This document shows, piece by piece, positions 8,122 through 16,931 of a DNA stretch of 64,000 nucleotides. The position numbers were made by a program, and so were the translations under genes. Origin of the DNA: Oleispira sp963851095. Lineage in GTDB: Bacteria > Pseudomonadota > Gammaproteobacteria > Pseudomonadales > Oceanobacteraceae. Location of the stretch: NCBI GenBank assembly GCA_963851095.1, contig CAWKOX010000010.1, positions 186,001-250,000 of the forward strand, given 5' to 3'. How positions within the stretch are numbered: the first letter of the stretch is position 1; each line of letters opens with the position of its first letter. The notes beneath the pieces are model-generated. The model did no database searches, was not told the origin of the DNA, and worked only from the letters and a program-made list of their open reading frames with translations.

Positions 8122-11100
8122 ATGCGCCTAAAGGCCATCAAACTGGCAGGATTTAAATCATTTGTAGACCCAACTTATATACCGTTTCCAACTAATATGA
8201 CGGGTATTCTTGGGCCAAATGGTTGCGGAAAGTCGAATACCATTGATGCAGTTCGTTGGGTTATGGGTGAAAGCTCAGCGAAGAACTTACGTGGCGAGTC
8301 GATGACCGATGTTATTTTTAACGGCTCTGCTCAGCGAAAACCTGTCGGCAAGGCCAGTGTTGATCTTATTTTTGATAACAGTGATGGCACGTTACGCGGT
8401 GAGTACGCTGCTTTCAGTGAAGTTGCCCTGCGTCGACAGGTGACGCGTGAAGGACAATCAACTTATTATTTAAACGGTACAAAATGCCGTCGTAAAGATA
8501 TTACCGATATTTTCTTGGGGACGGGGCTGGGAGCTCGTTCTTATTCAATTATTGAGCAGGGCATGATTTCTCGCCTAATTGAATCTAAGCCAGAAGAACT
8601 GCGCGTCTTTATTGAAGAAGCGGCAGGTATATCAAAATACAAAGAGCGTCGTCGCGAAACTGAAAACCGCATGCGCCGCACTCATGAAAATCTAGAGCGC
8701 TTACAAGACATTCGTGACGAAATGGAGCGCCAGTTAGCGCACTTGCATCGTCAAGCACAAGCCGCTGAAAAGTATAAAGAATACAAAGCAGAAGAACGCC
8801 TTAAAAAAGGTCAGCTTCAAGCCTTGAAGTGGAAAGTTCTGGATGTCGATTATCGTAAGCGAGAATTAGACATTGCTGAACTCGATATGCAGTACGAAGC
8901 AAAAATGGCTCAACAAACCGCTGCCGATACCGCGATTGAAGAACGACGTGAAAGCCATCATGAGCGCAACGAAGTTTTTAGCACGGCGCAAGCTAAATAC
9001 TATGAAGTGGGTGCACAGATAGCGCGTCATGAACAAAAGCTAGAGCACCAAGCACAAATGAGTTTACAGCTGTCACAAGACTTGGCTGAAACTGAGAAAG
9101 GTATTTTAGAAACGCAGCGTGCGTTAGAAGAAGATCAGCTAAAACTTGAAAACGTCAATGAAGAATTGATGATGTTAGAGCCCGAACTGGAAGTTTTACT
9201 GGCCGGAGAAGAAGCGGCGGGTGAAGAGCTAATGATTGCCGAAGAAGCAATGCAGGCTTGGCAGCGTAGCTGGGACGAGTTTACTCAAAAAGCCAGCGCA
9301 CCTGCACGACAAGCCGAAGTTGCACAAAGCCGAATTCAAAATTTAGAGCAGCAATTAACTCGCCTACAGCAACGCATAGAGCGTTTAGATGAAGAGCGAC
9401 GTCAACTCGTATCAAATCCAGAAGCAGAAGAAATATTATTCTTACAAGAGCAAATTTCAGAACATGAAATGCAACTTGAAGAGCAGCAGATGTCGGGCGA
9501 TAGCTTTGGTGAACAGGTTAATGCGCAGCGTGAAGGCATTGAAAACTTACGCAAAAAATTGGACGAAGGCCGTAGCGAATTACAGCAAGTACAAGGTCGA
9601 AAGGCCTCGTTAGAAGCGCTGCAGCAAGCGGCTAAAGGCGAAGGCAATACCGCTGTTAGCCATTGGCTAGAAAGCCATCAGTTATCTCGTAAGGCGCGAT
9701 TGTCAGAAAAAATTCACGTTGAAAGCGGCTGGGAAAGAGCCGTTGAAATGGTGATGGGGAATTATTTACAAGCCGTTATCATTGATGATCTAGATCCTGT
9801 TCAGCATTGGGTAGACGGTTTAAAAGACGGCGAGATTATTTTATGGTCAGCTGATGCAACCGCAATGGCGGTGCAGGCAGGCAGTCATTCACTATCGGCC
9901 AAAGTCAGCGGTGATGAAAATGTCAGTGCACTATTGGGTAAGGTGCAAGTGGCTGATGATCTAGCCCAAGCTATGGCGCGTCGGCCACAACTCCGCGAAG
10001 ACGAATCAATTATAACGCCTGAAGGCTTATGGATAGGTAAATCTTGGTTGCGGGTGGCAAAAGACGGTGAAGGTAATGGTGGCATTCTTGCTCGACAGCA
10101 AGAATTAGAAACGCTTGAAATCCGCTTTGAAGACTTAGACATTAACGTCGAAGAGTGGGAAGTTGACCTAGATGCCGAACAACTGAAGCTGCGTAATTTA
10201 GAGCAACAGCGCGAAGTTCAGCAAAAAGAAATGGCTGCATTCGCACGACAATTGGCAGAATTTCAATCTCAGCTGGCTGGTAAAAAAGCTCGAGCAGAGC
10301 AATTAGCATTACGTACAGATAAAATTGATAATGAGCTTGCTGAGGTGAGTGAGCTTCAAACTCTAGAGCGAGAGCAAATTGCTGAGGCGCGTATTCAGTG
10401 GCAAGAAGCCATGGAAAATATGGATCAAGACGCAGATGAACGCAGCCGTTTACAGTCAGAGCGTGAAAATACAACGACTCGTATCGAAAATGCTCGCATG
10501 CGTGCTCGTCAAGAAAAAGACCAAGCTCACCAGCTGCAATTACGCCATCAAGGGTTTACCAACCAACAGCAAAGTTTGTCTCAAGCGGTAGAACGCTTAC
10601 ATCAACAAATGCAGCGCAGCCAAGAGCGTAAATCTCAGATTCAGCAAAACCAAAATCGTGATCACGATTCGGACCTCGAAGAATTAAAAATGCAGCTAGA
10701 AGAGTTGCTAGAAAAGCGATTGGATGCTGAACAAATAATGAGCGATGCTCGCCGTGAGCTAGAAGCGGTGGATGCCGAGTTAAGACAATTTGAAAAAGAT
10801 CGAGCCGTTGCTGAAAAAGCCGGCTTAGATGTGCGTACTAAATTAGAGCAAGTGCGTATGGAAACTCAGTCATTAGAAATACGTCGTAATAGCTTGGTTG
10901 AACAGTTGGTTGAAGATGAATTGACCTTAGAAAATGTGCTTGAAAGTTTACCTGAAGACGCGGATATTCAGCTTTGGAGTGAAGAATTAGAGCGCATTGC
11001 TGAGCGTATTCGTCGTTTAGGTGCGATTAACTTAGCCGCCATTGATGAATATAAAATTCAGTCTGAGCGTAAAGTTTATCTTGATGCTCAGCATGAAGAT

Positions 11101-11631
11101 TTAGAGAAAGCTTTAGCGACTCTAGAAAATGCGATTCACAAAATTGATCGTGAAACGAAAACACGATTTAAAGAAACCTTTGATAAAGTAAACTCAGGCT
11201 TGGCTGAACTCTTTCCAAAAGTGTTTGGCGGCGGCTATGCCAGCTTAGAACTTACCGGTGATGACCTGTTGAATGCGGGGGTTGCTATCATGGCATCGCC
11301 TCCGGGCAAAAAGAACAGTACTATTCATCTATTATCAGGTGGAGAAAAAGCGTTAACGGCGATTGCGTTAGTATTCTCAATCTTTCAGCTTAATCCAGCG
11401 CCTTTTTGTATGCTGGATGAAGTTGATGCACCACTGGATGATGCTAACGTAGGGCGTTATGCTCGACTGGTAAAAGCCATGTCAGAAAAGGTACAATTTA
11501 TTTATATTACCCACAATAAAATAGCGATGGAAAAAGCGGATCAGTTAATGGGGGTAACGATGCATGAACCCGGGGTTTCGCGGTTAGTATCGGTTGATAT
11601 TGAAGAAGCTGTAAAAATGGTTGAAGCATGA
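8122..11631 (+). CDS. smc: Chromosome partition protein SMC
   Basis: 1169 residues, full length for bacterial SMC. The Walker A motif GPNGCGKS is at 31-38. Two long coiled-coil arms (about 170-490 and 660-1000, rich in Glu, Gln, Arg and Leu heptads) flank a hinge at ~510-640. The C-terminal head holds the signature LLSGGEKALTAIAL near 1070 and Walker B with CMLDEVDAPLDD near 1097. It forms the condensin-like ring with ScpA/ScpB that compacts and segregates the chromosome. Its presence rather than MukB separates this organism from enterobacteria and vibrios. It is followed by zipA and ligA, the order seen in Pseudomonas. Confidence 0.98.
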   Translation: MRLKAIKLAGFKSFVDPTYIPFPTNMTGILGPNGCGKSNTIDAVRWVMGESSAKNLRGESMTDVIFNGSAQRKPVGKASVDLIFDNSDGTLRGEYAAFSEVALRRQVTREGQSTYYLNGTKCRRKDITDIFLGTGLGARSYSIIEQGMISRLIESKPEELRVFIEEAAGISKYKERRRETENRMRRTHENLERLQDIRDEMERQLAHLHRQAQAAEKYKEYKAEERLKKGQLQALKWKVLDVDYRKRELDIAELDMQYEAKMAQQTAADTAIEERRESHHERNEVFSTAQAKYYEVGAQIARHEQKLEHQAQMSLQLSQDLAETEKGILETQRALEEDQLKLENVNEELMMLEPELEVLLAGEEAAGEELMIAEEAMQAWQRSWDEFTQKASAPARQAEVAQSRIQNLEQQLTRLQQRIERLDEERRQLVSNPEAEEILFLQEQISEHEMQLEEQQMSGDSFGEQVNAQREGIENLRKKLDEGRSELQQVQGRKASLEALQQAAKGEGNTAVSHWLESHQLSRKARLSEKIHVESGWERAVEMVMGNYLQAVIIDDLDPVQHWVDGLKDGEIILWSADATAMAVQAGSHSLSAKVSGDENVSALLGKVQVADDLAQAMARRPQLREDESIITPEGLWIGKSWLRVAKDGEGNGGILARQQELETLEIRFEDLDINVEEWEVDLDAEQLKLRNLEQQREVQQKEMAAFARQLAEFQSQLAGKKARAEQLALRTDKIDNELAEVSELQTLEREQIAEARIQWQEAMENMDQDADERSRLQSERENTTTRIENARMRARQEKDQAHQLQLRHQGFTNQQQSLSQAVERLHQQMQRSQERKSQIQQNQNRDHDSDLEELKMQLEELLEKRLDAEQIMSDARRELEAVDAELRQFEKDRAVAEKAGLDVRTKLEQVRMETQSLEIRRNSLVEQLVEDELTLENVLESLPEDADIQLWSEELERIAERIRRLGAINLAAIDEYKIQSERKVYLDAQHEDLEKALATLENAIHKIDRETKTRFKETFDKVNSGLAELFPKVFGGGYASLELTGDDLLNAGVAIMASPPGKKNSTIHLLSGGEKALTAIALVFSIFQLNPAPFCMLDEVDAPLDDANVGRYARLVKAMSEKVQFIYITHNKIAMEKADQLMGVTMHEPGVSRLVSVDIEEAVKMVEA

Positions 11632-11698
11632 TTAATATGAGAATAATAGTGAAAGCATGCAAAGAAAATACAATAAACGGATGTTTTAAGGTGGCAAA

Positions 11699-13267
11699 AT
11701 GGAATTGAATCTGCGCACAGTACTCGTAATACTGGGCAGTATTATTATGCTAGGTATTTTAGTCGACGGCTTTAGGCGGATGCGTCGCGCACGTCAGGAT
11801 GCACTTAGTATTGATGTTAAGGGGGATTATCAATTCCCTGAAGATAGCTTTTCGTCTGAATTACCTAACGGTGGTGCTCGGGTGATTGGCGAAGTCGATG
11901 CCGATGAGTTAATGCAAGATGCAAAGGAGTTTCGCGATCAATTGGATGAAATTCCTGGTATGTCGGCTCTTGAATCTTTGGAAGCAAATGCTTATCAAGC
12001 GCTTGATGATGAAATAAAAGCCAATATGCGTGAAGAGCGTATATATGCGGGGGAACCTGACTTTCAGCATGAGAGCTATTCTGATTCATCGGCCCAATCT
12101 GCTGTTGAGACTAAGTCTAAAGCTGAGGTCGAGCTTGAGTCTGAACTTAAATCACGTATTACTTCTGGGCTGAGTTCTCAATTTGACTCTCAACTTAAGC
12201 GTAATACTCCCTCAGAAGCGGCTTTCAATGGTGATTCAGCGGAAGTAAACAGTCAATCAGAATCAAATGATGACGCTGTTAATGCAACGACTGTTCACGA
12301 AAACTCTGCGCGGTCTGCCAAATTATTTTCTGAGCCGTCGATTTCATCTGACTTAGATATTTCTGAGAAAGTAGAGCAGAGCTCAAAGACCGCTGCCCCT
12401 CGTGCGATGCCGCTAAATTTGGATGAGCACGTTCCACTATTATTAGATGTAGAGGAGCTGGGTGAAGATGTGGCTGTTCATGATGCGCCCGTTGCCTCGA
12501 ATAAAGTAAGCGAAAACGATTCTATTAATAACAGTCAAAACGAAGACGGTACGCCAGCTAATACTTCTGATTTAGAAGAGCAGGTTAGCGATCAGGTAGA
12601 GCTAACGGTTGATGATATCGAAGGAATACAATCATCGGTTGCTGATATAGGGGATGTGTTTTCTATGACGGCCGAAGATGAAGAACCTGTGACTCACGAA
12701 GAGTCTGCTTTTGAAGAAGAGCCCGTCATAGGTTCAGGCCAGCAAAAAGCACAAGATTTGATGGCACAAGCCGCCTATGCCCCAGTGAAGAAACCAGGAC
12801 CTAATGCTGAAGTATTGAGTGGACGTTCTATTCCTAGCTTAGTATTGGTTACTCATGTTGTTCCTCATGATGAAGAAGGATTTTGTGGCGAAGACATTCT
12901 CTACTTGGTAAACAGTTGCGACCTTCGACATGGTGAAAAAGGTATTTTCCATCGCTTTGAAGAGGAAGGTGGTGAAGGGTGCATTGAATTTTCAATGGCT
13001 AACTCGTTTAACCCTGGCACCTTCGATCCTGAAACGCTAGTGCACGAACGCATTTATGGCGTTAGTTTATTTATGAGTTTACCTGGGCCGGTTAAAGCGA
13101 TGAATGCGTTTGAGGCGATGACAGAAATGGCATCGGTTATCGCGCGGAATTTAGGTGGTGATGTTCATGATGAAACGCACAGTATTATGGCGTTGCAAAC
13201 CATTGAACATAACCGCCAACTTGTACGAGATTTTGTGCGTAAGCAAAAGCTCCTCGGTAAAAAATAA
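11699..13267 (+). CDS. zipA: Cell division protein ZipA
   Basis: 522 residues with the ZipA architecture. A single N-terminal membrane helix (residues ~5-23) is followed by a basic stretch RRMRRARQ. A long acidic, low-complexity linker (about 50-370, rich in Glu, Ser and Asp) leads to the C-terminal FtsZ-binding domain (about 380-515), with features such as HGEKGIFHRFEE and LPGPVKAMNAFEAM. ZipA anchors the Z-ring to the inner membrane early in division. The linker makes this protein much longer than E. coli ZipA (328 residues). It sits 67 bases after smc and 150 before ligA, the conserved gene order. Confidence 0.95.
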   Translation: MELNLRTVLVILGSIIMLGILVDGFRRMRRARQDALSIDVKGDYQFPEDSFSSELPNGGARVIGEVDADELMQDAKEFRDQLDEIPGMSALESLEANAYQALDDEIKANMREERIYAGEPDFQHESYSDSSAQSAVETKSKAEVELESELKSRITSGLSSQFDSQLKRNTPSEAAFNGDSAEVNSQSESNDDAVNATTVHENSARSAKLFSEPSISSDLDISEKVEQSSKTAAPRAMPLNLDEHVPLLLDVEELGEDVAVHDAPVASNKVSENDSINNSQNEDGTPANTSDLEEQVSDQVELTVDDIEGIQSSVADIGDVFSMTAEDEEPVTHEESAFEEEPVIGSGQQKAQDLMAQAAYAPVKKPGPNAEVLSGRSIPSLVLVTHVVPHDEEGFCGEDILYLVNSCDLRHGEKGIFHRFEEEGGEGCIEFSMANSFNPGTFDPETLVHERIYGVSLFMSLPGPVKAMNAFEAMTEMASVIARNLGGDVHDETHSIMALQTIEHNRQLVRDFVRKQKLLGKK

Positions 13268-13417
13268 GTTGGTGCATGACGCGACTAATAATAAAGCGCG
13301 ACTGAAGTGAGACGCAGCTAGTTTCAAAAGCGATTAGTATCAAAAGCGGTTCGAGAGAGCCGCTAGTTCAATTTCCATAGCCATATTCACTATAACAGCC
13401 TACGCAGTATAAGATTT

Positions 13418-15478
13418 ATGACGATTACCGCTGAAGTATCAAAGCGTATTCAAGACCTAAGACAGCAACTCAACACCTATAGCCATCAATATTATGTTTT
13501 GGATGAACCCTCTGTTCCGGATGCAGAATACGATCGTCTATTCCGAGAGCTAGAAAGCATCGAAAAAGAATTTCCAGATAGTGTTACCGCTGGTTCGCCA
13601 ACTCAAAAAGTGGGTGCACCTCCTTTAGCCAGTTTCACACAAGTAACCCATGAACGTCCGATGCTATCGCTTGATAATGCGATGAACGAAACGGAACTTG
13701 TTGATTTTGAGCGTAAAGTTCGTGATCGATTAAAAACAGAAATCGATGTCTCTGTTGCAATAGAGTATGCCTGCGAGCCTAAACTAGATGGTCTGGCGGT
13801 CAGTATTCTTTATGAAAAGGGCCAGCTAGTACAAGCGGCGACGCGTGGCGATGGCACAACCGGTGAGAACATCACGCTAAACGTGCGTACGATTAAGAAT
13901 GTTCCGCTGGTATTACGCGGCACGGATTATCCTGAACGATTAGAAGTTAGAGGTGAAATATATATTCCTAAAGCGGGCTTTGAAAAACTCAATGAAGAGG
14001 CTCGTAATAATGATGGAAAAGTATTTGCCAACCCGCGTAATGCAGCAGCAGGTTCGTTACGCCAACTAGACTCCAGAATCACAGCGAAACGCCCGCTAGA
14101 ATTATGTGCTTACAGTATTGGTGTTGTTTCAGAAGAATATGCATTGCCGAATAAGCACGAAGAGATTCTTCAATGCTTAAAGCAGTGGGGGCTGAAAATT
14201 AATAATGACATGGCTGTCGTGCAAGGCATTCAGGCTTGTGTTGATTATTTTGCCGAGATGGGGCGTAAACGCGATAGCCTGGATTATGATATCGACGGTA
14301 TTGTATTTAAAATAAATGACCTCGCGATTCAACAGACTCTAGGCTTTGTTGCGCGCGCCCCCCGTTGGGCAATTGCTGCAAAGTTTCCGGCTCAAGAAGA
14401 AATTACCCTGCTTGAAGGTGTTGATTTTCAAGTCGGTCGAACCGGGGCTCTTACCCCTGTAGCCCGCTTAAAACCTGTTCATGTTGCAGGCGTTATTGTT
14501 AGTAATGCGACCTTGCATAACATGGACGAAATAGCCCGATTAGGCGTGAAAATTGGGGATGCAGTTATTATTCGTCGTGCTGGAGATGTGATCCCTCAAG
14601 TGGTGTCGGTGGTGATGGATCGACGACCTGAGAATGCGACCGACATTGTTATGCCTATTGAATGCCCTGTGTGTGGTTCAAATGTAGAGCGCATCGCTAC
14701 CGAAGCAGTTGCTCGTTGTAGCGGCGGTTTATATTGTGGCGCACAGCGCAAAGAAGCCATTAAACATTTCTCTTCGCGTAAAGCACTGGATATTGATGGC
14801 CTTGGGGATAAATTGGTTGAGCAGTTAGTGGATGCTGAATTGATTAATTCGTTTGATGATCTATTTCATTTAAACCTAGAAGACGTGGCTGCTTTAGATC
14901 GTATGGCCGAGAAGTCGGCTAAAAATTTATTAGCCTCATTAGAGGCGGCAAAAAATACTACTCTAGGCCGCTTTTTATATGCGTTAGGGATTCGAGAAGT
15001 GGGAGTAACAACGGCACAAAACTTAGCCGATTATTTTGGCTTTTTAGAGCGTATTCAGCAAGCGGATGAAGCTACTTTATTGGCGGTTCCTGATGTTGGC
15101 GAAATTGTCGCTAAACATATTTTGGCTTTCTTTAACGAAGAACATAATCAAGTTATTATCGAACAGCTTAAAAAAGTAGGGCTTAGCTGGCCTGAAGCTG
15201 AGCCTGCCTCTGCAGAGGATAGCGCTGGGTTACCGTTGGCTGGTAAGGTATATGTGATTACAGGTACTCTGTCTGAAATGAGTCGAGATGATGCTAAGCA
15301 ATTTTTACAACAATTGGGTGGCAAGGTAACAGGGAGTGTTTCGGCGAAAACTGATTGTTTGCTCGCAGGTGAGAAAGCCGGCTCTAAGCTGACCAAGGCC
15401 GAAGCATTAGGCATTGATATTCTTGACGAAGCGGGATTTATTGAGTTACTTCAACAGCACCAGGTTGAAGGCTTTTAA
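13418..15478 (+). CDS. ligA: NAD-dependent DNA ligase
   Basis: 686 residues, typical for LigA. It seals nicks in duplex DNA during replication and repair, using NAD+. The N-terminal Ia domain binds NAD; the adenylation motif KLDG has its lysine at residue 122. OB-fold motifs follow (VGRTGALTPVA). A four-cysteine zinc finger starts at about residue 416 (CPVCGS ... CSGGLYC), then helix-hairpin-helix repeats (~445-590), and a BRCT domain at ~605-680. The stop codon overlaps the next gene's start in TAATG, so the lipoprotein downstream is translationally coupled. Confidence 0.98.
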   Translation: MTITAEVSKRIQDLRQQLNTYSHQYYVLDEPSVPDAEYDRLFRELESIEKEFPDSVTAGSPTQKVGAPPLASFTQVTHERPMLSLDNAMNETELVDFERKVRDRLKTEIDVSVAIEYACEPKLDGLAVSILYEKGQLVQAATRGDGTTGENITLNVRTIKNVPLVLRGTDYPERLEVRGEIYIPKAGFEKLNEEARNNDGKVFANPRNAAAGSLRQLDSRITAKRPLELCAYSIGVVSEEYALPNKHEEILQCLKQWGLKINNDMAVVQGIQACVDYFAEMGRKRDSLDYDIDGIVFKINDLAIQQTLGFVARAPRWAIAAKFPAQEEITLLEGVDFQVGRTGALTPVARLKPVHVAGVIVSNATLHNMDEIARLGVKIGDAVIIRRAGDVIPQVVSVVMDRRPENATDIVMPIECPVCGSNVERIATEAVARCSGGLYCGAQRKEAIKHFSSRKALDIDGLGDKLVEQLVDAELINSFDDLFHLNLEDVAALDRMAEKSAKNLLASLEAAKNTTLGRFLYALGIREVGVTTAQNLADYFGFLERIQQADEATLLAVPDVGEIVAKHILAFFNEEHNQVIIEQLKKVGLSWPEAEPASAEDSAGLPLAGKVYVITGTLSEMSRDDAKQFLQQLGGKVTGSVSAKTDCLLAGEKAGSKLTKAEALGIDILDEAGFIELLQQHQVEGF

Positions 15479-16179
15479 TGCGCTTACTTCAGACAAGTAA
15501 ATCTATTTTTGTACTGATGGTATTGAATTTGTTAGTGGCTTGTACAACGACTCCGCCGCAAAACTTAGACGATGTTTGTGATATTTTTGATGAGTATTAC
15601 GATTGGTTCAATGCGGCAAAAGAAGTCGAGAAAAAATACGGTATTCCGATTGGTGTTACCATGGCGTTTATTCATCAAGAGTCGAAGTTTGTTGAGGATG
15701 CACGGCCGCCAAGAGAATGGTTCTTATGGATATTTCCCGGCGACTATCCTTCTACCGCTTATGGTTATACGCAAGCATTGAATGGAACATGGCGAGAGTA
15801 TCAAAAAGATACCGGGCAGTGGAGTGCCGATCGAGATGACTTTATCGACGCGGTTGATTTTATCGGTTGGTATAATATAAAAACCATTAAACGCACAGGC
15901 ATTAAAAAACACGATGCGTACCGTTTATACTTGGCGTATCACGAAGGTGCGGGTGGTTATTTACGAGGTACTTATAAAAATAAGCCTTGGTTAAAAAAAG
16001 TTAGCCGAAAGGTCGACCGACGTGCCCGAATGTATAACCAACAATTAGTCGAATGCCGCGAGACTCTAGAGAGTGGTTGGTTCTGGAGAACATTTTTTGG
16101 CACTCACGAAGTCGATAGTTTTAATTATCGTTATAAAAAATTTGCAAGCCTGCCAGTAGGCCCTGCGTCCATTCATTAG
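15478..16179 (+). CDS. Lipoprotein with lytic-transglycosylase-like (SLT) domain
   Basis: 233 residues. The signal peptide ends in a lipobox, LLVAC, so it should be a lipid-anchored envelope protein. The body resembles the SLT/lysozyme fold: a likely catalytic Glu in AFIHQESKF (near residue 65), followed by AYGYTQALNGTW and later AYRLYLAYHEGAGGY. Proteins of this type sit after ligA in Pseudomonas and related genera. It probably cleaves or binds peptidoglycan, but the activity is unproven. The start overlaps the ligA stop by one base. Confidence 0.85.
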   Translation: MRLLQTSKSIFVLMVLNLLVACTTTPPQNLDDVCDIFDEYYDWFNAAKEVEKKYGIPIGVTMAFIHQESKFVEDARPPREWFLWIFPGDYPSTAYGYTQALNGTWREYQKDTGQWSADRDDFIDAVDFIGWYNIKTIKRTGIKKHDAYRLYLAYHEGAGGYLRGTYKNKPWLKKVSRKVDRRARMYNQQLVECRETLESGWFWRTFFGTHEVDSFNYRYKKFASLPVGPASIH

Positions 16180-16194
16180 AAATAGAATTCAGAT

Positions 16195-16821
16195 ATGTCA
16201 ACATTAGATCGCTTATTAAATAGCAACAAAGAGTGGGCAGAAAGAGTGAGTCAGGAAAATCCTGATTTCTTTTCTAACTTAAGCAAACAGCAAAACCCAG
16301 AATACTTATGGATTGGTTGCTCGGATAGCCGAGTGCCTGCTAACCAAATTGTTGGACTGATGCCAGGTGAAGTTTTTGTTCACCGTAATGTTGCCAACCA
16401 GGTCATCCATTCTGACTTAAACTGCTTATCTGTGGTGCAATTTGCTGTAGAGGTATTGAGCGTTAAACATATTATCGTTACTGGGCATTATGGCTGTGGT
16501 GGGGTTCATGCGGCCTATAACGACTCTCGTCACGGCTTGGTTGATAATTGGTTAAGTCATGTAAAAGATGTTCATTATAAGCATATGGATGAACTATCAG
16601 TCTTGGATCCTGATAAGGCTAGGGATCGCTTATGCGAGCTGAACGTTATGGAACAAGTGCGCAACCTTGCACGTACAACGGTTGTGCGTGATGCCTGGAA
16701 GAAGGGGCAAGAGCTCTACTTACATGGGTTTGTTTATGGATTAGGTAATGGCTTAATTAATGACTTAGGTATTGATATTGGCAGCATCGACGACCTGAAG
16801 CATCAATTCAAAGAATACTAA
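16195..16821 (+). CDS. can: Beta-class carbonic anhydrase
   Basis: 208 residues. It interconverts CO2 and bicarbonate in the cytoplasm. The zinc ligands are visible: Cys42 with Asp44 in GCSDSR, and His98 and Cys101 in GHYGCGG. The C-terminal segment LYLHGFVYGLGNGLI is typical of the E. coli Can type. It lies 15 bases after the SLT lipoprotein and may be co-transcribed, and is followed by a hairpin that could end the ligA transcript. Confidence 0.96.
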   Translation: MSTLDRLLNSNKEWAERVSQENPDFFSNLSKQQNPEYLWIGCSDSRVPANQIVGLMPGEVFVHRNVANQVIHSDLNCLSVVQFAVEVLSVKHIIVTGHYGCGGVHAAYNDSRHGLVDNWLSHVKDVHYKHMDELSVLDPDKARDRLCELNVMEQVRNLARTTVVRDAWKKGQELYLHGFVYGLGNGLINDLGIDIGSIDDLKHQFKEY

Positions 16822-16829
16822 GCAATGTT

Positions 16830-16870
16830 ACCTCCTGTCTTATTCAGTAGTAAGTGATAAAACGGGAGGT
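16830..16870 (+). terminator. Hairpin after carbonic anhydrase gene
   Basis: A 14-base arm at 16830-16843 starting ACCTCC pairs with 16857-16870 ending GGAGGT, with one mismatch and one G-T pair, around a 13-base loop. There is no long T-run after it, so termination may be weak. Confidence 0.5.
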
Positions 16871-16931
16871 TGATTTATACCATTATCTACGATTTTTCAT
16901 CGTACTTCTTAATATTTAAGGAAAGACTAAT